Assembly: GCA_963729295.1 (NCBI GenBank)
Contig: CAVSNJ010000029.1
Coordinates: forward strand, 62,001 to 126,000
DNA: 64,000 nt
DNA from: DATJLY01 sp963729295
GTDB lineage: Bacteria > Pseudomonadota > Alphaproteobacteria > ATCC43930 > CGMCC-115725
Direction of reading: 5' to 3'
Position 1 is the stretch's first letter. Every line of letters begins with the position of its first letter. The notes below the pieces were generated by a model. That model searched no databases. It saw nothing but the letters and a program-made list of their open reading frames with translations, and was not told the DNA's origin. Positions 58,676 to 64,000 of this stretch are shown in pieces. The position numbers and the translations under genes are program-made.

Positions 58676-58990
58676 CTACAGCCGTTCGTCGGGCGGCGCG
58701 ATCTCGGTCGCGAGGTCGCGCAGCAGGGTCTTGTTCGGCAAGGGCGCAAGCCGCATCTCGCGCGGCTCGAGCCGGGCGGTGCAGGCATAGACCACCTTGC
58801 CGTCGAGCTCGATCATGCATTCCTTGCAGGCATTGGCGTTGATGCACGAGAAGCGGAAGGCGAGCGTCGGGTCCTGCTCGGCGCGGATGCGACGCAGCCC
58901 GTCGAGCACGGACTGGCCGCGCTCGAACGCGACCTCGAAGCGCTGCCAGTCCTGGCCGCGACGGATCAGGAGCGCGGCGGTGAGCCTCAT
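58676..58990 (-). CDS. miniature 2Fe-2S protein (SdhB-N-terminal-like)
   Basis: The protein has 104 residues from MRLTAALLIRRGQDWQRFEV. FRFSCINANACKECMIELDG followed by KVVYACTARL is the plant-type 2Fe-2S ferredoxin domain of succinate dehydrogenase/fumarate reductase B subunits (four cysteines, with one extra residue in the first spacing). The usual C-terminal 4Fe-4S/3Fe-4S domain is absent. The ATG overlaps the FAD-subunit stop (ATGA), so the two are partners. It is likely an electron carrier for that flavoprotein. Confidence 0.82.
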   Translation of the reverse strand: MRLTAALLIRRGQDWQRFEVAFERGQSVLDGLRRIRAEQDPTLAFRFSCINANACKECMIELDGKVVYACTARLEPREMRLAPLPNKTLLRDLATEIAPPDERL

Positions 58991-60701
58991 GGCGCCGCCT
59001 CCGCCGCAACGCGCGCGTCGGCGAAGACGAGCGCGTCCTCCTTCAGCGCGATCGTCTGGTTCAACGCCCAGGCCCCCGCCATCGCCGGGAAATCGTCGCG
59101 CTGATGGGCGCCTCGGCTTTCGGTTCGGCGCAGCGCCGCCGCGGCCACCGCGCGCGCGACGAGCAGCATGTTGCGCAGGTCGAACCAGTCGAGCCGGTTC
59201 GTGTCGAAGGGTCCGTGCGATGACGGCGGGAGCGAGCCCATCGCATCCTTCAGCCGTGCGATCTCGGCGAGCGCGCGCTCGAGCCCCGATGCGGTGCGGA
59301 ACGGGCCCACGTCGCGCGCCATCGCCTCTTGCAGCGCGACGATGAGCGCGGCGCAGTTGATTTGCCGGGCCGCGCCATCCTGCGCGAGAAATGCGAAGGC
59401 ATCGTCGTCCGGCCGCTCGCGCCACGGGCTTTTTCGCATGGTTTTCGCGCGCGCCGCCGCCGCGGATCCGGCGCTGCGGCCGAACACCAAAGCCTCGGTG
59501 ATGGCGTTGCCGGAGAGGCGGTTGGCGCCGTTGGCACCGCCGATCGCCTCGCCCGCGGCGAACAATCCGCGAATGTCCGTCTCGAGCGATGCCGTTACGC
59601 GCACGCCGCCCATGTGGTAATGCGCGATGGGCGCCACCTCGACATCGCTCTTCGTCAGATCGATGCCGTTCTTGGCGAGCCGGTCGATCACCGGCCCGAA
59701 TGCCGCGCGCAATTTCTCCGCGGGGACGTGGCGGAACGAGAGATAGACCCCGCCCGCGGGCGAGCCGCGCCCGCCTTCGACCTCCTTCAGGATGGCGTAG
59801 GTCGCGAGGTCGCGTGTCGCCTTGTAGGTACCGTCCTCGCTCACGCCGTAAGCGTCGATGAACTCGCGCCCCTCGGAATTGAGCAGACGGCCGCCGAGCT
59901 TGTAGCGGAACGGGTCCCACATGATCGGGTCCATGCCGATGAGGCGCGGCGCCAAATGCCCGATCGGGAAGAACTGCACGAACTCCATGTCGACGAGGCG
60001 CGCGCCCGCGCGCAGCGCCAGCGCATAGCCGTCGCCGCCCATGTTCTGCGACGCGCTGTTGCGGCGATAAAGGCGCGTCAGACCGCCGGTCGCGAGCACC
60101 ACGGTCTTGGCCGCGAGCGCGACTTTGCGTCCGTCGCTGACGGAAAAACCCACGGCGCCCGATGCCGCGCCGTCGGCCACGGCGAGATCGGTGATGCAGA
60201 GATCGCCGATCCTGCGGATGCGCGGATCGGCGCTGCACCTGGGCGCGCAAGCGTGCGCGACACGGCCGGCCCGGTCGCGAGAAAATCGACATAGCAGCAG
60301 CGCGGCCGGTCATGGCCCGGCGCGTGCGCCTGGCGGATGCGGCCATCGGCGTGCCGCGCCCAGCCGACATGCCAGCCCTCCATGCGGCGGATCGCATCGG
60401 GCCCGTTCTCGCACAGAAGGACGGCAAGGCGTTCGTCGCACAGGCCGCGGCCCGCGGCGAGCGTGTCGGCCAGATGATTCTGCCAGTGATCGGGCGTCTC
60501 CTCGCCCAAGGCCACGGCGACCGTCATCTGCGCCATCACCGTGGCGCCGCCGCGGCCGATGAGGCTGCGATCGACGAGCAGGACATCGGCGCCCGCCTCA
60601 TCGGCCGCGATCGCCGCCGACATGCCGGCGGCGCCCGAGCCGATCACCAGCACGTCCGTCGCGAGTCTCGCCGTGTCGCCTTGCGTCGCGATTGCCTGCA
60701 C
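58987..60701 (-). pseudogene. FAD flavoprotein of the FrdA/SdhA family, frameshifted
   Basis: The N-terminal part (TDVLVIGSGAAGMSAAIAAD, GGATVMAQMTVAVALGEET) has the dinucleotide GxGxxG motif of the fumarate reductase/succinate dehydrogenase A family. The C-terminal part (VLATGGLTRLYRR, APIAHYHMGGVRVTASLETD, SGNAITEALVFGRSAG) continues in another frame. The expected join lies in 60229-60248, where net one base is missing or two are extra (RTL then RAQVQR then DPRIRR). A GTG at 60701 is the likely start. The gene pairs with the 2Fe-2S protein. Frame loss would abolish it, unless a read error. Confidence 0.78.
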
Positions 60702-60793
60702 TCCGAGCCCGTATATACTCAGCGCACGAACGAAACACAAAACCGGGCGATGATCCCCTTCGAGTTCGATGCGGCGGCGATGGAGACCGCGCG

Positions 60794-63073
60794 ATGGCGA
60801 AAGTGATGCCGCGCGGGCAGGTCGGCCGCTCGCTGCCGCGAGTCGAGGGGCGCGACAAGGTCACGGGGCGCGCCGAATATATCCATCATCTGCGCCTGCC
60901 CGGCATGCTGTGGGGCAAGATCTTCCGCAGCACGCGGCCGCACGCGCGCATCATCAGGATCGACACGGGCGCGGCGGCGGCAGTGCCGGGCGTCCACCGC
61001 GTCGTCACCATCGACGACGTGAAGACCGTCATCCCCAATCCCTATTACGGGCCCGCCTTCCACGACCAGCCGATCCTCGCCGACGGCAAGGTGCGCTTCG
61101 CCGGCGAGCCGGTCGCGGTCGTGCTGGCGGCGGATCGCCACATCGCGGAAGAGGCGCTCGCGCTCATCGTGGTCGAGTATGAGGATCTGCCGGCCGTCTA
61201 TGACGAGGTCGAGGCGACGACATCGCGTGCCATCGTGCACGAGGTGCTGAAGCCGGCCGGCACGTTCCCCGACCTGAAGCACCTCGACGGCAAGCGCGAC
61301 ACCAACATCGCGCTCGACTTTCGCCTGCGGCGCGGCGACGTCGATGCCGCGTTCGCCACCGCCGATCATGTGTTCGAGCACGTCTTCCGCACGCAGCAGG
61401 TGATGCACACGCCGCTCGAGCCGTTCGTCGCGGTGGCCGACGCAGGCGAGGGCAAGATCACGATCCACACCGCCTCGCAAGGCCCGTCCTTCGTGCGCAT
61501 CGAGATCGCGCGGCTCCTCGGCTGGCCCGAGAACAAGGTGCGGATCAGGACCGCGTATCTGGGCGGCGGCTTCGGCGCCAAGCTCTATATCAAGCTCGAA
61601 GCGCTGGTCGCGGCCTTGTCGCTTCTCGTGCGCCGGCCGGTGAAGATCGCACTGACGATGGAGGAGCAGTTCTTCACCATCACGAAGCACCCGGCGACGA
61701 CGCGCATCAAGACCGCGGTGACGAAGGACGGGCGCATCACCGCACGGCGCTGCGAGGTGTGGTGGAACGGCGGCGCCTATGCCGATGTCGGCCCGCGCGT
61801 GACGCAGAAATCGGGCTTCACCGCGGCCGGGCCTTACGATATTCCGAACGTGTCGCTCGATTCCTACGCCGTCTATACCAACCGCCCGCCGGCCGGCGCG
61901 CTCAGGGGCTTCGGCGTGCCGCAACTGTGCTGGGCCTATGAAAGCCAGAGCGACATGATCGCCCGAGCGCTCGGCATCGATCCCGTGGAGTTCCGCCGCA
62001 AGAACATGCTGCGCGAGGGCGGCGTGCAGGCCACTGGTACGAAGATGACCGGCGCCGCGATGGAACAGGTGCTCGAGACAGTGGCCGCGCGCATGGGGAT
62101 GAGCCGGCCCTACGAGCGCGGCGGCGGCAGCCTCAAGCGCGGGCGCGGCATCGCCGTCGGATTCAAGGCCTCGATCGCGCCGACCACGTCCGCCGCCATC
62201 GTCAATCTCTATGCCGACGGCAGCGCCGCGCTCTATTGCGGCACGGTCGATATGGGCCAGGGCTCCGACACGGCGATGGCGCAGATCGTCGGCGAAGTGC
62301 TCGACATGGCGGCCGAGGGCGTGCGCGTCGTCCATCCCGACACCGACGTGACGCCCTACGACATGGGCACGCTCGGCTCGCGCTCGACATATCACATGGG
62401 CCATGCGGTGCGGCTTGCGTCGGAGGAGGTCAAGGGCAAGATCGCGGCGCTTGCCGCGGAGCTCGGCCTGCCCGCAGGCAGCAACGTGCCCGTCAGCGAG
62501 CTGTTCCGCCGCAAATACGGCATGCAGGCCGGCAATATCGTGGGCTTCGGCAGCTTCGTGCCGAGCTACACATCGCCCGATCACGACACCGGCTTGACCG
62601 ACAACGTGGCGCCCTTCTGGATGATCGGCGCGACCGGGGCCGAGGTCGAGGTCGATACCGAGACCGGGCATTTCCGCGTGCTGCGCCTCGTCAACGTCGC
62701 GGACGCCGGCACGCCCATCAATCCAAGGATCGTCGAGACGCAGCTTTCGGGCGGCGCCATCATGCAATTGGGCTTCACCCTGTCGGAGGAGATGCGCTAC
62801 AGCGACGGGCAGCTCACCAACAATTCGCTCGCCGACTACAAGATCCCCGGCCTCCTCGACATGCCGCGCGAGATGGAGAACATCGCCGTCGATTCCGCCG
62901 AGGCGTCGGGACCATTCGGCGCAAAGGGCGTGGGCGAGACCGCGACGTTCGGAGTGTCGCCCGCCATCGCCAACGCGATCGAGGACGCAGTGGGCGTGCG
63001 GCTCATGGAGCTGCCGCTGACGCCGGAAGCGGTCTATCGCGCGCTTGCGGCACAGCGCGGCGAGGCGCTGTGA
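60794..63073 (+). CDS. molybdopterin-binding hydroxylase large subunit (xanthine dehydrogenase/CoxL family)
   Basis: The product has 759 residues starting MAKVMPRGQVGRSLPRVEGR. AFRGFGVP-type motif ALRGFGVPQLCWAYESQSDM, the GAKGVGE-like FGAKGVGETATFGVSPAIAN and GGGFGAKLYIKLEALVAALS are molybdopterin-cofactor signatures of the xanthine oxidase family. It hydroxylates aromatic or heterocyclic substrates with water-derived oxygen. A 2Fe-2S subunit follows at once; the usual FAD-binding middle subunit (CoxM) is not seen. It is divergent from the FAD subunit gene. Confidence 0.92.
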   Translation: MAKVMPRGQVGRSLPRVEGRDKVTGRAEYIHHLRLPGMLWGKIFRSTRPHARIIRIDTGAAAAVPGVHRVVTIDDVKTVIPNPYYGPAFHDQPILADGKVRFAGEPVAVVLAADRHIAEEALALIVVEYEDLPAVYDEVEATTSRAIVHEVLKPAGTFPDLKHLDGKRDTNIALDFRLRRGDVDAAFATADHVFEHVFRTQQVMHTPLEPFVAVADAGEGKITIHTASQGPSFVRIEIARLLGWPENKVRIRTAYLGGGFGAKLYIKLEALVAALSLLVRRPVKIALTMEEQFFTITKHPATTRIKTAVTKDGRITARRCEVWWNGGAYADVGPRVTQKSGFTAAGPYDIPNVSLDSYAVYTNRPPAGALRGFGVPQLCWAYESQSDMIARALGIDPVEFRRKNMLREGGVQATGTKMTGAAMEQVLETVAARMGMSRPYERGGGSLKRGRGIAVGFKASIAPTTSAAIVNLYADGSAALYCGTVDMGQGSDTAMAQIVGEVLDMAAEGVRVVHPDTDVTPYDMGTLGSRSTYHMGHAVRLASEEVKGKIAALAAELGLPAGSNVPVSELFRRKYGMQAGNIVGFGSFVPSYTSPDHDTGLTDNVAPFWMIGATGAEVEVDTETGHFRVLRLVNVADAGTPINPRIVETQLSGGAIMQLGFTLSEEMRYSDGQLTNNSLADYKIPGLLDMPREMENIAVDSAEASGPFGAKGVGETATFGVSPAIANAIEDAVGVRLMELPLTPEAVYRALAAQRGEAL

Positions 63074-63552
63074 GCGCGGCCGCCCGCACCATCCGCTTCA
63101 CCTTGAACGGCGCCGCCGTTGCCGCCGAAGTCGCGCCGCACGAGAGCCTCGTCGAGCTGCTCGACCGGCGTTTCAGCCTGTTCGGCGCACGCGAGAGCTG
63201 CGGCCAGGGATTGTGCGGCTGCTGCACCGTTCTGGTCGATGGCAAGGCGGTGTCGGGCTGCCTTTATCTCGCGTGGTTCGCCGACGGCACGCAGGTCGAG
63301 ACGATCGAAGGGCTCGGTTCCCCCGACCAGCTCGATCCCGTGCAGGAGGCATTCATCGAGGCGGGCGCATTCCAGTGCGGCTTTTGCACGCCGGGCTTCG
63401 TCCTGATGACGAAGCAGCTCCTGGCGCAATATCCCGATGCCAACGACGACGATATCCGCCATTACCTGTCCGGCAATCTCTGCCGCTGTTCGGCCTACCC
63501 GGAGATCGTCGCGGCGGTGAAGCTCGCGCTGCGCAAGGGGAGAGGCGCGTGA
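63070..63552 (+). CDS. 2Fe-2S small subunit of molybdenum hydroxylase (CoxS family)
   Basis: The protein has 160 residues from a GTG that overlaps the large-subunit stop (GTGA). The first ferredoxin cluster is CGQGLCGCC, the second CGFCTPGF with SGNLCRCSAYPEIV. Both are complete, as in all CoxS-type subunits. It passes electrons from the molybdenum site. Its start is coupled to the large subunit. Confidence 0.92.
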   Translation: MSAAARTIRFTLNGAAVAAEVAPHESLVELLDRRFSLFGARESCGQGLCGCCTVLVDGKAVSGCLYLAWFADGTQVETIEGLGSPDQLDPVQEAFIEAGAFQCGFCTPGFVLMTKQLLAQYPDANDDDIRHYLSGNLCRCSAYPEIVAAVKLALRKGRGA

Positions 63553-64000
63553 GCGAGGTGGCGGACGATTGGCCGGCGCGCGTTTTCGCAGCCTTGAAGG
63601 AAGGCGGCATCAGCCAGATCGCCTATGTGCCCGACGCGGGCCACGCGCGGCTCATTGCGCTCGCCCGCGCCGATGCGGCGATCCGCGACGTGGTGCTCAC
63701 CACCGAGGAGGAAGGCGTGGCAATGGCGGCGGGCGCCTGGCTCGGCGGCGCGCGCCTCTGCCTCCTGCTGCAGTCGAGCGGCGTCGGCAACTGCATCAAC
63801 ATGCTGACCTTGCTGCAGAACGGCCGCTTCCCGCTGCTCATGCTCGTCACCATGCGCGGCGAGGACGGCGAGTTCAATCCGTGGCAGGTGCCGATGAGCA
63901 ATGCGACCGAGCCGGCGCTCCGCCTCATGGATGTGGATGTTGCGCGCGCCGACACCGAAGACGAAGTGGCGGGATTGGTCGCGGCATCGCTCACAGCGGC
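63549..64000 (+). CDS. thiamine-diphosphate decarboxylase alpha-type subunit (3'-truncated)
   Basis: The gene starts at a GTG that overlaps the preceding stop (GTGA) and runs off the window; 150 residues are visible. TTEEEGVAMAAGAWLGGARL and LLQSSGVGNCINMLTLLQNG with MLVTMRGEDGEFNPWQVPMS are the ThDP-binding Pyr-domain pattern of phosphonopyruvate/sulfopyruvate decarboxylase alpha subunits. The TPP-binding half should follow outside. It may decarboxylate the keto acid made by the neighbouring hydroxylase pathway. Confidence 0.82.
   Translation, partial: MSEVADDWPARVFAALKEGGISQIAYVPDAGHARLIALARADAAIRDVVLTTEEEGVAMAAGAWLGGARLCLLLQSSGVGNCINMLTLLQNGRFPLLMLVTMRGEDGEFNPWQVPMSNATEPALRLMDVDVARADTEDEVAGLVAASLTA

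Noticed and set aside
60749..60805. A short ORF starting MIPFEF before the molybdenum subunit gene, resembling a CoxM start
   Set aside because: Only about six residues resemble CoxM; too short to claim a remnant.
1..64000. CRISPR arrays, tRNA genes, rRNA genes and insertion sequences
   Set aside because: No regular direct-repeat array, cloverleaf gene, ribosomal RNA or transposase was seen; tRNA genes could be missed by eye.

Overview
The window is a stretch of a GC-rich chromosome, almost certainly from an alphaproteobacterium. A SAM-II riboswitch in front of metZ, GcrA-like, DUF6456, DUF1194 and DUF3095 proteins, and dense ATGA/GTGA-coupled operons all fit that class. The order is not resolved, though Hyphomicrobiales or a Reyranella-like lineage is plausible. 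No rRNA, tRNA, CRISPR array or intact insertion sequence was recognised.

Layout. (1) 1-7.3 kb is ordinary chromosome: the end of an acyl-CoA-dehydrogenase-type flavoprotein, msrB, small unknowns, a pentapeptide-repeat protein, a DUF1194 von Willebrand-type protein and an MFS carrier. (2) About 7.2-37.6 kb is a tailed-phage or gene-transfer-agent-like cluster read mainly on the minus strand. From right to left it holds a CI/LexA-type repressor (plus strand), two early-type small proteins, a cargo block (DUF3095 cyclase-like gene, a decayed HigBA pair, a nucleotidyltransferase-DUF1488 fusion), two tandem small terminase genes, a VOC dioxygenase-like gene, large terminase, a frameshifted portal gene, MazEF, prohead protease, major capsid, connectors, tail tube, tail chaperones with an apparent -1 frameshift, a short tape measure, tail-tip and fibre genes including three with export signals, and a lysis cassette (SprT-like, GH108 muramidase, small membrane protein, lipoproteins). 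No integrase or replication gene is visible, so it is either a defective prophage or a domesticated particle. Near-identical promoter blocks with CGTACG or CGATCG palindromes stand before the small- and large-terminase units, and a related one lies beside the repressor.

(3) 37.6-53.3 kb is host metabolism: a 3-hydroxyacyl-CoA dehydrogenase, metZ under a SAM-II riboswitch plus terminator, a MaoC hydratase, a NitT/TauT-type ABC transporter, an XRE regulator with a small membrane protein and a hydrolase, a VOC protein, a bicupin-EutA-DapA-like row, an adenylate cyclase with TPRs, and malic enzyme. (4) 53.3-64 kb looks like an aromatic-compound catabolic locus: a dihydroxyphthalate-decarboxylase-like protein, a fused LigB/LigA-type ring-cleavage dioxygenase and Rieske dioxygenase beta and alpha subunits; then an EF-hand lipoprotein, a cupin, an FAD subunit (frameshifted) with a miniature 2Fe-2S partner; and divergently a molybdopterin hydroxylase large and small subunit followed by a thiamine-diphosphate decarboxylase subunit that runs off the end.

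Four genes look frameshifted (portal, FAD subunit, HigB remnant, glycine-rich tail protein). Whether these are real lesions or base-calling errors decides whether the particle cluster could still function.
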